Assembly: GCA_000499405.2 (NCBI GenBank)
Contig: HG738137.1
Location: 4,712,001 to 4,776,000 of the forward strand
Length of the DNA: 64,000 nt
Direction: 5' to 3'
Source: Onchocerca volvulus
Taxonomy: Eukaryota > Nematoda > Chromadorea > Rhabditida > Onchocercidae
A program made the translations under genes and the position numbers. Position 1 is the stretch's first letter, and each line of letters opens with the position of its first letter. The notes below the pieces were generated by a model. It saw nothing but the letters and a program-made list of their open reading frames with translations, made no database searches and was not told the DNA's origin. Positions 27,601 to 41,625 of the stretch are shown one piece after another.

Positions 27601-28819
27601 GATAAAGCTCACTGTTTTAAAGCTAAAATTTTATGTCACAATGGAAGATTTTTGTCAAAATTAATACATATTATTCGGAGTAAAATAATCCACAATATAA
27701 TGTTGAATAAGTTGAAGAAGTAACCTTGCTCATTTAACACTTGAATGCTCCCATTATTGAATCCCAGAACAATTTCGCGAGAGTCGGGAGCCCAAACACC
27801 GCAGTTGACACCAACAGGAAATGAACTAGACCATATCCTTTGACCCGTAGCAGAACCAATTAAAACAAAATTGTCTTCATAACAAATAAGAGCTGACAAA
27901 CCATTTGGACTCCAGCTTACACCGCGAACCTAAAATTATATTCATCACATTCTTTTTTTAACTTTTTACAATTTCGACATTATTTTTGCCAATATTCATG
28001 AAAATTAGACAGATATTATAGATTTTAATAAAATGAATATATAAAAAAAAGAACAAGATGAATACAAAAACTTTACAAAATGCAAGTCATATTATGTCGG
28101 TTATCAATTATTCTATATACTTAACAAAATAGTTCTTTCCCCAACCTTAATACCGCGATCGTTCACTAGTTCTACACTCCATCTTTCTTCATTCAGTACC
28201 CAAACATAGATTATTCCCGAATTATCACAGCTTGCTAATTTCATCTGCTCCTTATTCCATGCTACTATATTGACTGCAGTATGGTGACCACGAAGATTAA
28301 AATTAATCCTTCTATTGTCATCTCGTAATGGGCAAGCTTCTGTTGCTGTCACTCCCACTGCTCCTGATTCCGACCCTGGAAAATAAATGTTTAGAATTTG
28401 ATGTAATGTATAAAACTCTCAAGTGCGCCGTATGTTTAAAAATATGATTAATTTAATATGATTAAAATATGATCATATAAAAATATGATTATGTTTAAAA
28501 ACATGATTAAAAAATATGATTACCTTTAGTTTATTTCCGCTAAAAACAATACTAGAATAAATATAAGGAACTGGAAGATATTAGATCTGCTCAAGAAATT
28601 ATATGTGTAAAAGATTAAATAAACTGATTTCATCATGTTTGATTATAACAGTAGGGTCACGTGTTAAATCAAATTACGGAATTATATTGATTGAAAAGAC
28701 TTGCCGGTAGCCAAGAGGCCAGTATCGGCATTGTTGCCATTAGGTATCCAGTTCAAGCAAGTAATTTTCGAATCAACAACACAACCAGGCCAATCGTCAC
28801 TTTCCCAAATGATCTTCAT
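21673..28819 (-). CDS. TULP4: TULP4-type tubby protein with WD40 repeats and SOCS-like box
   Basis: Seventeen in-phase exons give 953 residues: 28819-28705, 28375-28146, 27929-27725, 27378-27236, 26853-26637, 26353-26184, 25906-25657, 25452-25319, 25239-25165, 25018-24813, 24693-24561, 24306-24022, 23710-23617, 23443-23286, 23081-22982, 22812-22652 and 21858-21673. Residues 1-303 are WD40-like ([20 protein letters not shown]). Residues 304-360 hold a SOCS-like box ending LPLPPRERN, which in TULP4 recruits Elongin/Cullin. From 361 the first half of the tubby barrel follows ([24 protein letters not shown]), then a low-conservation insert of about 340 residues, then the C-terminal tubby end [19 protein letters not shown] and VQAFAVAL. 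C. elegans TUB-2 is probably the counterpart. Intron 1 begins with GC (28704-28703). Confidence 0.93.
25931..25950. repeat. (AT)10 microsatellite
   Basis: Ten uninterrupted AT units in the intron just upstream of the exon 25906-25657 of the TULP4-type gene. Simple repeat, likely length-variable. Confidence 0.95.
28435..28525. repeat. Imperfect aatatgatta repeats in intron 1 of the TULP4-type gene
   Basis: Several diverged copies of a roughly 10-14 bp unit containing aatatgatt lie head to tail between exons 1 and 2. AT-rich minisatellite-like sequence with no function visible. Confidence 0.6.
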
Positions 28820-31800
28820 GCACTGTACAAATAAGCAGTTCACTTTCTTTCCTTTGAAATTGACTTTTTAATGTTTACTTGATCAGCAATAAAGATAGCC
28901 GTTTATGATAAGTTCAAACACTTGTCACGGGGGCAGTAGGTAAAACGTAATAAAGCTATCATGCTCGATTTGATCATCGTAATTGATTTGGCTATGATAA
29001 CTGATTTGACCAAATTGTGGTACTTCATCTAAATACTGACATCACGATAATAGCATTCGTTGATGTACAACTACTACCTTGAATGAGAAATACTAAAAAT
29101 TAAAAACTAAAATCAAGCGAATAAAAAAAGAAACATTCAGCGACTCATCAAACAACATTTCCATCATATTGCGCAATGATTGTTGTCGGCCCGACAAGAG
29201 CAAATTGACGGACATTGTGAAAAATTTTTAATTACAAGAAAATAAAACCCATCAATGGTTGTTTATTTATTTGCAACGTGTTGAGTTACGATTTTGATTT
29301 CTAACAAGAATAGAGAGAGACTGTGGAGAATTCGGAGGTATGTGAAGTGCTTTTCATCACAATCAATCTCTAAAGGATTACTACAGAGGTTGACATGAGT
29401 GGATGCTTGCCGATGCCCTCGCTTATTTAATTTATCAACATGTCTCGACTTGCTACCTTACCCAATTACCACACCAAATGGACGATAGCAACGAAGAAAG
29501 TTATTCGAAACAAGGCAAGTTTTTATTTCAGACTGAGGCAGAAACATGAGAGAATAATAAGCCGGTCTAAACAGAAAGAAACAATACAGAAGAAAGATAT
29601 TAGACAAGAGGAAATGGGTATTCCTGAAAACTCAAATTTCTTTAATTAGCTAAAGTTTTTTCTAATATATTGAATAAAAGAGGAAAGGGAGAGACATACG
29701 TGTAATGTTTGGGATGATATTTGAATGGGATAAAGAGATGCAAAGTATTTCAACAAAATTTTAAAATTAGTAACAAATCAGAAAGTTTATGGTGAGGGAA
29801 CAAAACAGGTGGGCTGGTTGTTTGCTGCAACAAAAATATGAATGTGCTAAACCTGTTCTTAATTTATTAATAGAGGTGCTTTCAAGTGGAAATTGGCAGT
29901 AATGTTTACTTGCAAGAGACACCTCTCATCATTTACTTTAGCTATCCATGTGAAACATAGCATGTCAACAGACATCAGACAGTTTATCCGTTCACTTCTC
30001 TTCTTGCATTACAAGTCAATAGGCCATATATCTGTGATATGAAGCATGGAGTAATTCAAAACTTTGAGAGTTTCAAGTTGGAACAGAGGTGTGAGTAACT
30101 GAAGCCTAAAAATTAGAAAGTAGATATGCTGTTTAAATATTGATTAGAATGCCACTCAAGATTCTATCACTGAATCGCTGAGTCGACTAGAAAATCTTGG
30201 CTTCCCATTATTATCCAAGCATTCTACTGCAATTTTCTGAATCGTTGCGGCGATATAATATGCCTTTAGTGTTTCAATGACTTTCTGTTTCAGCCCAAAA
30301 TTAATTTAATTTAATTTGCAGTTCATCTTTTGTTGATGTTACAAATCAATAAAAAGACTTGGACTTATCAGCTTTTGAAATTACGAGATTTGAACTTGAA
30401 TTGCTTATAGGGATACATGAAATTTGGCTAAACTCATAGCCGCAATTTACAACACATACGTGCTCAAAATATCGGTAAACTGGATTTCACGAACCACTCA
30501 ACTTTCTCATAGCTTTTCTTATACTCAATAATTTGAACGTTTCTATGTTTCAAATACGAATTTTTACATTATTGTCAACTTTTCAAAAATGCTGCTGATG
30601 ACATAAAATGATTCATCAAGTCATAGTGACTTAATAAGAAGAACGAAGATGGCATTTTTGCTATAGTTTTTATATTTTCTTCTTTTTAAATACTAGTCAT
30701 TTACGCATTGATTTAAGTCGAAAAAGAAAATAATTATTTATTGAAGAATCAGTATTGATAAATCATATTTCATTTTCGTGATATAATTAGCAACTGAGAT
30801 CACAGCAACTACTTAGATTACAACTTTCAGTCTTCATCAATTATAATAATCGCATTAATCGCCAATAAAATATAATCGCGCGCAACTACAAAAACAGCGA
30901 CAACATTTCATCTTCGAATAATTATAGAACTGAAAGTTTATTAGTTGCATAGACATTTCCATCATAATAACTCAAAGAACTTGTTTGAATAACGAAAAAA
31001 TCAAAATAGATAAAATTTATATGAAAGATCATTTTATCAAGGGAAGACTGAAAATTCTAGAAAGAGTCTGGAAAAATGATTCAAACACAATAGCAATGTA
31101 TGAAAAGGCATAAATTAAGTACTAAGAAGACAGTGCAGAAAAATATCAGTCTCAATTCTTCATTTGTTGAAGTTTCTAATTAAAATCAAAAACTTTTAAT
31201 TCTTAAGCTTTTCTTTGTATTAACGGATTTAGAAACTTAGAAATTTACCGATAATTTACTGGCTAATAAAATCAACTGAATTATCGATTGTATTATTCAT
31301 CAGAGAAATCCATGACCGTCGAAATTAAAACAAATCTTACCATAATCGATTGATTGATTGTAGCGCGGTAAATAAAGACTACTAAGAAAATTTTCTCGCA
31401 TCACTACTAAAGCTATATTATAACAAGTTCTCATTGAGCAGGCATACATTACGTCAAGGTAAGAACTATACATTTGAACTTTATTTATGCAAAATTGACT
31501 AATTTTACCTTAAACACAACAAATTCTTCTGTCTTCTGAGAGTAAACAACGTACAAAAATATAGAATCAAATAAATTTACTGAGTTTCATAAAATACTCG
31601 TTTTTGGAACAGAAAACTCTCCCATGTAAAATTCAAATATGTTTTTTATTTCATTATAATTTTCGAAAATTAAATACAAAAGCAAGGATATGTTTGAAAA
31701 TGATAATAAATGGTGACTGTATCATTTCGATATTTTGAAGTTACTTTCAAACAGCGGACAACTTCAAGTATCGTTCAGATTTTAACACAAAATAAGTATT

Positions 31801-33004
31801 GGTAACTTACTAAGGCAACTTCCATTTCCATTTAAATCCCTCTTTTTCTGCAGTGTTGATTTCGCTTATCTTGAAAACTTGAATGGAAAAACTTCGCAAT
31901 TGCCTTTTAAATATCAAAGCGTACCATGGGAAATTCATTTCCAAACACTTCAGGTAATTAATAAGTTGAAATACCATCATTTCAGAGAATTTATCAAGCC
32001 GCACATTTGAGTTCTTCCACAGCATAAACGAATATAGAAGCAATATGAAAGCATCTGTTTAACGTATTTTCTTCCAAAATAAATAAGGGTCACAAATATT
32101 TATTAGAAATTGAAAATGATAAACATCTCAAGTTTTATCCATGATCTATATGATGTAAAAATGATAAAGCAAACTAATAAAACGAATGGCTCTCCCTAAC
32201 CAAATTTCCCTCCCACAACGAGATCATTTATTAAAAATTGAAAATGTGGACAAAGCATTTGAATTTCTGAACATCAATCCACATATAAAACACCATTTAA
32301 GAAACAAATGACAGCATAAAATTGTCAACTCGACGAAGGAATAAATTTAAAATTAGAAACTATTCGAAGATACAGCAAAGAAAATAAAACTGCAGCATCC
32401 CGACTGGGACATGGAAAGACTGGAAAGAAATAAGAGGCAAAATAATGCCCACCTTAAATCGATCATATTTTAAAAGATTTAATTTTAGGCCATGATTTAT
32501 GTAAAGGAATTACAGCTACTTTAACCTCTATAATTGAAGAACTATTTCATCCAGCCTCATTGTGATGCGCGTCAATCCATTCAAAGATAATAAAACAGTT
32601 CAATAAAATTCATTCGTTACTCATCAGCAGAATCAACCGTTAAAAAAACTATTAAATTCAGAAAGCAGATGAAAAGTGAAAGAAACAAAATAAGGTCTCG
32701 GTTTAATCGAACAAAGAAAATGATCAGTAACGAAAATATGGGAGTATTTAGTTTTGCTATCAATAATATATCTCACAAAGTCACAGCATTTTTGATGAGT
32801 GCAGCATTTTTACAATATGAGCATATCTTTTTTTATATCTTCAATTTACAACGTACAATTTTGAAATTATGAAATCTTTCGATTTTGAAGACCAGAATTC
32901 AATCACTATTTAATAAGGGAGAAAAGTACAGAAAAATTTAAAAATTTCCAGAGACGATGCAATATATATTGCAGTAACATACAATCTAAAAAATAGCAAA
33001 TATA
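28820..33004. other. 4.2-kb region between two minus-strand genes, mostly unassigned
   Basis: Contains the upstream region of the TULP4-type gene and the 3' flank of SCAMP. Weak coding hints: a plus-strand 69-codon basic frame at 29440-29649 starting MSRLATLPNYH; a plus-strand frame from about 31857 reading VDFAYLENLNGK and PWEIHFQTLQ behind a TTTCTGCAG acceptor; and a 41-codon frame 32186-32311 containing LLKIENVDKAFEFLNI, reminiscent of a calponin-homology helix. None could be joined into a convincing gene. No RNA gene was seen. Confidence 0.4.
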
Positions 33005-36000
33005 TTAGTATCGCCCACTTTGTGTTGCGTGATTCATTGCTTGTGCAGTAGCTGCTGACGCTGCTGCCCGGGCTGCTCCTGATACTGCCTAAATTAAACT
33101 GAAGTTATGAAAAAATTATTTATTTTTTTCTGTCAACAGAATTCCCAATTCCAAAAAAAAAAAAATGTTGATACAGCCTGAACAACCTCTATTTTCCATG
33201 TTTCAACGGTTTTATATGATTTAGTAGTCTTTGCACTGGCAGGATTGTATAAATCATGCGTTTTCCATTCCATTATTTTAAACTTCTTGAGATATTTCTC
33301 CAGAATTCATCAATTAAATTAACTTTTCTCTGCATAGAAATAAGTATTTAATTTAAATCACTTATTCGGGGTCTAAATTATAATCGGTTCAGAGATATAT
33401 TAATCAAATACCATCCAAACCCATAATTTTCCAGTTTCCCTCAAATTTGAAAAATGATTAATTTATTTGCATTAAAATACGGGAGAAAATTCCCGATGCA
33501 GTATCAATGTCTTGATGCTAGCATCTGCCAAAAAGAAAGACATTTATTAGATATAAACCAGCAAGGACCTGTTGAACGTTCCGATCGGTCATAACACCAT
33601 CAGAAAATTCTTTGCGTGCTTTGTCCAGACTAAAACCAGCACCACGATAGAAGCGATGAACTCTGAATAATGCAAATACCATTCCAGCAAATGCAGCCGT
33701 GAATGCAATCGCTGATATAATCATTATAAGAGATGCGAATATGCTGTGGCTGAAATGATTCATCATATGGATATTAAACAGAATGGAAGAAAAAAGTAAA
33801 AATTATTTTGCGAACATAATTGTTACAACGTATCAATTAACAGAAATAAATCATCATATAGTGAAATATTAAGAACTGCAAACAGGTACAATCTTCACAT
33901 TAACGTCCAAAAAAAATTTGTTCGATGAAATATTCTTAATTGAAAAGAAACAAATAAAAAGATAAATCGAAAACATAAAAATTTACTGGAATGTATTAAT
34001 AGCATTAATCCAACCACAAGCGTATTGCGACAAGCCAAGCGCTTGCACAAGTGTGAATATAGAGTGAAAGAAAAGGACAACAAAAAATAGCATGAAATTG
34101 AATGAGCTGTCATTCCTGAAATGAGGATAAATATCAAGATTTTCCTAATACATTTATGTTCCATCAATCCTTAAGAAATATATTGTAACTTTCAAACAAA
34201 ATTTTGTCCTTTTTATGATTGAAAAATGAAAATGGTCGAACCAAATACGCAATTATACAAAACATTAAAATAAATGCATCAATATATTCTTCTGTCTCTT
34301 TTTTTTTTATAAATCTTGGATTTGTTCAAAATAGAATCTTGTCTCCTTCATTATTTCAAACTTAATATCTTTGTAAAGATTTCGAAACAAGTAATGTAAT
34401 ACAAACAAACCTGAATGCTTTGTAGACAGGACGAAACCAGAATAGAAACGAACAGGAGGAGAGCAACAGAACCTGTATAATAGCAAGAACCAATATGCCA
34501 ATAGATCCACTACCAAAAATAACGTAAAAAAAAGAGGCAACGACATTGATTGTCAGAGCCAGTACATAACTCAAGAAAACGTAATAAACCAATGTTACCG
34601 CACGTTGAAATTGTACTGGGATCTCCACTTCGATATCCTGAAATAAAATAAAGAATAAGTCTCTTTTCCATTTTATTTAACTATATATATATAAAATTAA
34701 AAAACATTTATTTTGGAGTTTGTTAATTCAACATTTATTAATTTGAAACAAATGCGATCTCAAATTCCTCTTCAGCTATTACTTGATTCTTTCAAATGAA
34801 TTCGTTTTAAAATCATATATGATATATATCTTATCCTATTTCAACAAATCAACATTAAGACAAAGCTACGAAATACACATTCAGTTATAACTTTACTCGA
34901 ACTTGAAACAATCTCCCTATTCAAGGAAGAAGTTCTCCTATTTCCTTGAACATTCATTCTGAAGATACCTGGTAGAAACATGGCTGTAATGGGATAAAAG
35001 ATGGAAGTGGTGGCCAATTATGAGGCTGTGTGTTTCCTGTACGACCACCAGTTCGCTGTTGTCGTTCTAATTCTTGTTCTCTCCTACGCAATTCTTGAGC
35101 TTTTCGTTCTAGCTCCTCTTGACGTCGAAAGATCTCATCACTGCTCATTACTGGTACCGCCGTTTTTGCTGGAGCCGTCCCAACTACAGGCTAAATTCAA
35201 AAAGCATGAAACTGGAAACAAAAAGCTTGAAAAAATCAGCAATCAACAACTAATTACTCCTTATTTACTGACCAGTAATGCTTGGAATAGTTGTTAGATA
35301 TAGTTTTTTACTTGAAATTTTCGATAAATCTAAATAATTCTTGGTCAAAATCGGGACTAATCAATAACAATTTTTTAAGATCTTAATTTGTTCACAAACT
35401 GGTGAATGAAGTGGAAAAAGAGGAATTGATAGACTGATGAAAACAAACTAGATACTGCATATCTAAAATTGAAAAATTGTTATATATTGCTCTTATCTTT
35501 CTGATTGTTACTTCACTTTTGGGATCTTGTTTTGCGTATAATATGCGTTACAAAAACATTGCCAAAATCGGTAAATTTGAACGCATAATTCTTCAAAGTT
35601 TATTCATATTTCATTCTTTCTTTAATGTAATATAATTCTATATTCATATTTCACAATCGATAAACTATAATCATCAACCCTTCGAAGATATGAAAGAAAT
35701 CAAACATTTAAGGAGGACCCATATGATCTTAAAAGTTATTTCAATGATTCTGATATTAGCGATAAAATTTTCTAAAACAACGATATTGGAGCAATAAAGA
35801 TTCCATTTTTATTGTAAATAGCAATTCCTTTTTTCACAAATTTTAAAGTGTCCTTGCAAGTCTCTTCAACTATTCTAAATAGTTACTTAAATGTACTAGA
35901 TAAAATATTGTCAACATATTTTTAAATAAAAAAACGAATCAAAAAAAAAAGACTCAAATTTATTGGAAAAAAACGTTAAAAAAATTTCATGGGTAAAGAA

Positions 36001-37263
36001 GAAACGAAAAATGAGATCAAAAGGAATGAACATAAAATAAGACCAGCACACAAACTATCGATTAATCAATAACTTATGCACTGGGAAAAGATTTGAATTA
36101 AATATAATTCGAACACATTTTTCCAAATTATACTAATAATTCGGGAAATTAACTCGCTTGTACATCACATCTCACAGAGAAAACTATCACGTAAATTTTT
36201 CTACAGTGTATATTAGGTAAATGGAAAAAAATATGACTGGTTTAAAAATTTTTTTCAAAATGGCATTCAAAAAAAGTATTTATAGTTACTAACAAACAAA
36301 ATGTGAACGGAAAATATAACCATAAGCACCAACGATTCAATGATTAGTCAATAGATACATTCTGTCATTTCAAACTTATAATTTGTATGTGTATGAAATT
36401 TCATCTTTCAAATATAGATGTGAGATATGTTTAAATTAGATAGATCAAAATAATTAATCTGTGTAGAGAACGAAAGGATAAAATATCTTATTTATTTAAC
36501 ACGTTTATTCTCCTGCAGTATTTTATTTAATTTAATCATTTTCATTTTTCATTCCTTTATTTTCAATCAGCTGTTTTAATCTGTGAGCACCAAACTACAA
36601 TCAGAACAAATCAAATTAAACAGCATTTATTATAATAAAAAAATAGTACCGCGAACTGAAGTCGAGGATCTGTCAAATACATTTTTGGATAAAAACGTTG
36701 AAAAATTAATGAATATATCGCTTATAAAAACTTTACCTGCGCGAGAGGGTTCGGAGGAGCAGATCGAGCATTTCGTGCAAATGGATTGAAATCTTCATTG
36801 GGATCTGTTGTCTCCTGGCCAACAGCCTGTTGCACACTTGGGTCCTAAATATTAGATTTTCAGTTAACATTTTGAAATCACTTTTTTGCTTAATCTTAGA
36901 TGAAAATCTTCAAGTCATTAAAAGTCAACAGCACATCAATCTCCAAAAGAATACTAGTTGAAAATGATACGAATGCAACAGAACGAAACAAAATTGAAAT
37001 ACTTGTCTGGTAGAGAGACAACGATTTGAAAAATGGACTGCATTAAATACACTACTTTGATTTCTATTTTTGTTTCTTTCATAAAAAAAAGAAACGATGA
37101 ACTGAGTATCATCGATGTTTCAACTAGGCAGGAGTATGAAAATCATTTTTTGTGAAAATCGTCCAAAGTTTTAGGAAGAAGAGCTTTGCTGACTCTGAAG
37201 CAGCGAATTTCATCAACATACCGCAAATGGATCTGCGAATGGATTCGAGTTCAAACCTGCCAT
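33005..37263 (-). CDS. scm-1: Secretory carrier-associated membrane protein (SCAMP)
   Basis: Complete SCAMP of 330 residues in seven exons: 37263-37222, 36844-36737, 35190-34969, 34637-34411, 34115-33987, 33749-33569 and 33088-33005. SCAMPs are four-pass proteins of recycling endosomes, Golgi and secretory vesicles. The cytosolic N-terminus has two NPF motifs (residues 7-9 and 34-36) that bind EH-domain proteins, then an amphipathic coiled coil ([20 protein letters not shown]). Next come the SCAMP core [17 protein letters not shown], the signature [10 protein letters not shown] and [11 protein letters not shown], and four hydrophobic segments in residues about 135-280. The tail [16 protein letters not shown] is Ala-rich. 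Start chosen at the first ATG before NSNPFADPF. Length and order fit the family. The C. elegans symbol is given by homology. Confidence 0.96.
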
Positions 37264-38876
37264 CACTTAGTAACCCGCTCTCACCTGATCAGCGTATCTC
37301 ACCAGCACTACAGTACAGGTCAACTGTTCTGCAAAAAAAAAAAAAAAAAGATTGATATACACTTTGCCGATGATATATGAACAATTATTCATCGCACAAC
37401 ACTGCATACATGCATAAAGACATATACATGAATAGTTTTTGCAAAAAGGGTACTGTATGTGCGCAGTGATAGATAATACCATTGGACTCATTGCCGGAAA
37501 CAATATTCAACAACTGAAACAACCATTCATTCGGATTGCAGAATTCTTCACTAAATAAAACCTAAGAGCCAGGAAGTAAGTTAATAACAAAAGCAGAGTA
37601 CCAATAAGAAAACAAGGTTAAAACCACGTCACCTGACTTCACCTCACCTTGACCACTTCTTGTCATAGACCAAACGTCTAACGCGCGCAGAAGACAGTCC
37701 TAGTCGCGACATGCAAATGTTTGTGTCAGCGCAACATTACGCGCACATGTAAAGTGCTATCTTCATAATAGAATGTCGTATAGTTGGATTCGTTGTACAT
37801 AATTTCGATGCATTGTCTTTAATTTAATGATGAATTGCAGATTCTATTAATAAGCAATTAGAAGAGAGGAAAAGGGAATGAAATATTCGCGACATTGGTG
37901 CATCAGTCCCAAGATATTCTGGTCAAAATCGAGGGAAATAAGCAATTGCATTCCAGTGTGTTTCTTAAATTTCAATAATCCTTTTTCTGATTGGCATATT
38001 TCAGATATACTTCTTTTTCTGTTTTATTGGAATTCATTTATCCGATTAATTCTTACTAGAATTTATATTTATATTATTTTGCACTTTTTTATTGTCGCTG
38101 ATTATCTGCTTAATTGCCATTATTGATGAATTCAATGTTGGATAGAACTATTCCTCTCAAACCCAAGTAATGATTCTCGTCACTTATTTTGAGCATTTTT
38201 TCCAATGTTGCTATGATTGATAAAAGAATATAGAATCGCATAGATGGAGATTTGATTTTTTTTTTTTTCTAATGATTCGTCATTGAAATCGCAGCGATTA
38301 GTCCTTCGCTAATTTGATTGTCAAATGAGGTGAGAAATATGGTCTTCATTCCTACTTCAATCTCATATTGGTGACGACTTGATGTTATTTTCATTGAAGT
38401 AGTTTGTAGTTGAAACAGCCAGTCTTACTTGAATTTTACTTTGATATCGTTTAATTTAGAAATGATCTGACAATACCGAAAATGGTATAAAACATGAACT
38501 TTTCATCCTCTTCGAGATTGCAGCTTTTTATAGAAGAGAGTTGAAACTAACAACAACAACATCTTCTTTTATTTTATGAGGAATAAAAAATACTCTTTAA
38601 TGTATCATCGAACGAAGCAACCAAGATAGGGTCGAAACATGAACGGTTTTATCTATGCTTCAAATATTTCTAGTTATTCCATCATTTTTCATTTAAAAAA
38701 TGGGTATTATAATAATCTAAGGGACTTTGAAGGGCTAATGAGCATAATGTATTCTAGAATCCATTCTACAGAACAGTACGATATAGTGCAGAGCTTATTA
38801 CATCACACAACTATGAAGGAACTAAAGCCCGGAACTTTGACATGTCAAATTTCACTTTTTGTCTGAGAATCAAATA
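37264..38876. other. Upstream region of SCAMP and 3' flank of nlp-12
   Basis: About 1.6 kb. A GC-richer stretch at 37600-37760 (gtctaacgcgcgcagaag and gcgcaacattacgcgcac) lies some 350-500 bp upstream of the SCAMP start and may be promoter or 5' UTR sequence. Frames at 37878-38126 and 38639-38866 on the plus strand are hydrophobic or low in information and look spurious. Confidence 0.45.
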
Positions 38877-41625
38877 TCAGTAGAAGTAATCCGGTGCTTC
38901 GTCCATACCTCTTTTCCCGAACTGTAAAGGTCGATAGCTCTTTTTCCCGAATTGCAATGGTCGATGGCCATCTCGTTTACCGAACTGCAAAATTTTAAAC
39001 AAATTATGATAGTAATATAATATATTATAACAATATAATGTACAAATTATAGTAGAATACGAAAGAATATCGCCTATCCTCACTTTTTTTTTTCTTACAG
39101 GTGATATTGTTTTCATAGTATGGTTAGTTTCTGGCACTCTGAATTGTGCTGTTTTAAGGTTAAATTAAATTTAACTTAATTTAACGTTAGTATAAAAAAA
39201 AAAAGATTTTATGAACGACTAACTTGATCCATTGAGAGAACTTCAATCTTAATGAATTTTATTCTTTTAAAAGAGAACGACATAGCATTCACTGCCCATA
39301 TCAAATACCATCAGTTTTCGATGACAATTGATATGAACAGTGATAATATTTAGATTTCCAATATGAATAGTTAGATTCACTTCTTTCTTCATGGGTTTTC
39401 TTGTCAAAAATTTACTTGCTCAAAAAAATCTTGATAAAAATATCATCTGATTAATCAGTCTGGTGATCTATTTTTTCTATTTTTTTCATGTTATAGTCAT
39501 TCTCAATGGAAATGACACGATGTCATCCTCAATGACATCGTTGCAATTCAAAATGTAGTGACATGTGAAACTTTGTCAATCAAATAGAGCAGTTAGTGAA
39601 TTGAATTCATTGTTATCAGTGATAAGTTGTGTTTGTGAAAGCAATCACAAGTGATGACTGTCAAAAACAGAATGAATTCTCAGACATCTAGAAAAGTTGA
39701 TTGGCTTGATCTGATGAGAAGATGAACGTGTGAAACAAGATCACACATACAGTTTAAGTAATAACTCTTCGAAGGGAGCAACAGATGTCACAAAACGTTT
39801 GAAAATTGTGTGCTCTTGTTTCTTTATTCCACCTCATTTCCAATTTTCAAAACTTTTTTAAGTTGCGGAAAAGTAAAAAAAAACTTTTTCTTTTTTTCAT
39901 TTTAAATAAAGCTGTATCGAAGACTTTCTGATTTTACTGATCTGATGCAGTTGTTTCGGTTTTAATTCTAAGGCTTTACTTTAGTTCAAGAGCAGTGTAA
40001 CTTTTCAGGTTATATTGAAAAGTTCTAAAGCTACTCTAAAAAATTAGGATAAATTAAAAAATAAAACTAAACTCTTTGATTAAGTTCATTGCTTCAATAT
40101 GAAACAGTATATGTAAAAATCTTTTCATACCGCAAATCGAGTGTTGCTTGTCAACTTGAAAAAAACTGCTAATTAGATTGATAAAATCTGAGCGTAACCA
40201 TTTCATGAGGTCCAAAATTGCGACATTGCTTCCAATTTGGCCAAGAAAATATCTCCAAAAATGTTTGATAATGCTCAAATTTGTTGAAAGGCGATGGATG
40301 GAATATCGTGATCCAGAGATACGTCATCATTCTAGTATCATCTACACTTTTGTTTTCCTCTAAACTATCCTCAGATTTGCAAGTACAGCGATCGAAGGAG
40401 GATGAAAGCACGGCGAAAATTATTTTCAGAAGCTTCACGTTCGTTTGATCTCGTCGGCGCTTCATGCAGTGTCCGAAAAGACTTATCTATTCATCTATCC
40501 CCTATATCTTCGGCAATTTTATCATGTTATCACTGTTTCTGATGTGCATTTAAACAGAATAACGGAGTAATTGTGTTAAATTGGAAGTGCTACACAATCT
40601 CTGAAGCATCATGAGTTGATAATAATGTTACGAACACTATATTATAAAATAATAATAATAGTTTATAATACTATTAGAACTGAAAAAGTTTCTTTTTTTC
40701 TAAAACAATTTCGAAATGTTCTTGTTTTCTGTATCAAATTTCAGTTTTTAGCAATATACTTTTCCTTTCCTTCGTTTTTTTTTCTATTCTCTTTGAAAGT
40801 TTCTTTTTTTTTCATTCCCGGTTTCTGTTTCAACTAATATTATTTATTGGTGACCCATGTTTTCTTCATTTTCTTTGTAATTACTGAAGAAAAAAATTTT
40901 TTTCTTATGCATTCAAAATAGAGTCATAATTGAGAATTTCTGAACTATTTTGAAAAATAGCTTCTGAACACAGATTGCATGATGGTTTACATTATACATA
41001 ACTTTGTATGGCATGGGGAATTTAGAAATCTGTTTGGCAGATTTGCTCGAATTAATTTAGAAACAAATGAAATTTTTTGGAAAATAACATTCTTTGGATG
41101 AAAATCTTCGAAAAAATGGACAAAATTTTTTTTGAGTCGAGAAATTCCTTTTGTACATGGTAAGACGAGTTATTTATTTGGCCAAGATTGAAATGAAAAA
41201 TTTGCGAAATAAAAATTTGGAAATTATATTCACATGGGAATCATTGCAATACTACGAAGCAGAATGAAACTTTTTGAAGCTTTGATTTTTTTAAAAAATA
41301 ACTTGTAGAAATGTATTTTTGGTCTTAAAAATTCATAAATGAAGTATTTTTCGAAGTATGGATTAAGTACGTTTACAGTATTTTGAAACAATTGACTGCA
41401 TTTTGAATGGCGACTTGATCTAATTCGTTTCAAAAAAATTCCAATTCTCCAATTATATTCGATTCGAAAAAAAATTAACCACTGGAGAGAAAAGAGCGAA
41501 CTAACCTGCAATGGTCGGTAGTCTCTATCTTGTCTGTCAAATCGTTCGGACTGTAAGTTGCAATTCGTGGCGATACTTATGAATCCCAGAATGAAGAGTA
41601 CTGATGTGATCCAGCGGCGAAGCAT
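38877..41625 (-). CDS. nlp-12: NLP-12 cholecystokinin/sulfakinin-like neuropeptide precursor
   Basis: Two exons, 41625-41506 and 38984-38877, encode a 75-residue precursor. Residues 1-22 form a signal peptide (MLRRWITSVLFILGFISIAT). After a short spacer come three amidated-peptide units: DYRPLQF-GKR, DGHRPLQF-GKK and SYRPLQF-GKR. Each ends in Gly plus a dibasic site, giving RPLQF-amides. The acidic tail MDEAPDYFY may be a further fragment. C. elegans NLP-12 makes two such peptides (DYRPLQFamide and DGYRPLQFamide), which act through CKR receptors in locomotion and feeding. Here there are three, and one has His for Tyr. The 2.5-kb intron (38985-41505) splits the first peptide between Gln and Phe. 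Expected in neurons; secreted by dense-core vesicles. Confidence 0.93.

Noticed and set aside
40169..40465. 98-codon minus-strand frame inside the nlp-12 intron
   Set aside because: No homology, Cys and Lys/Arg content without pattern, and no splice links; a frame of this length is expected by chance in 64 kb.
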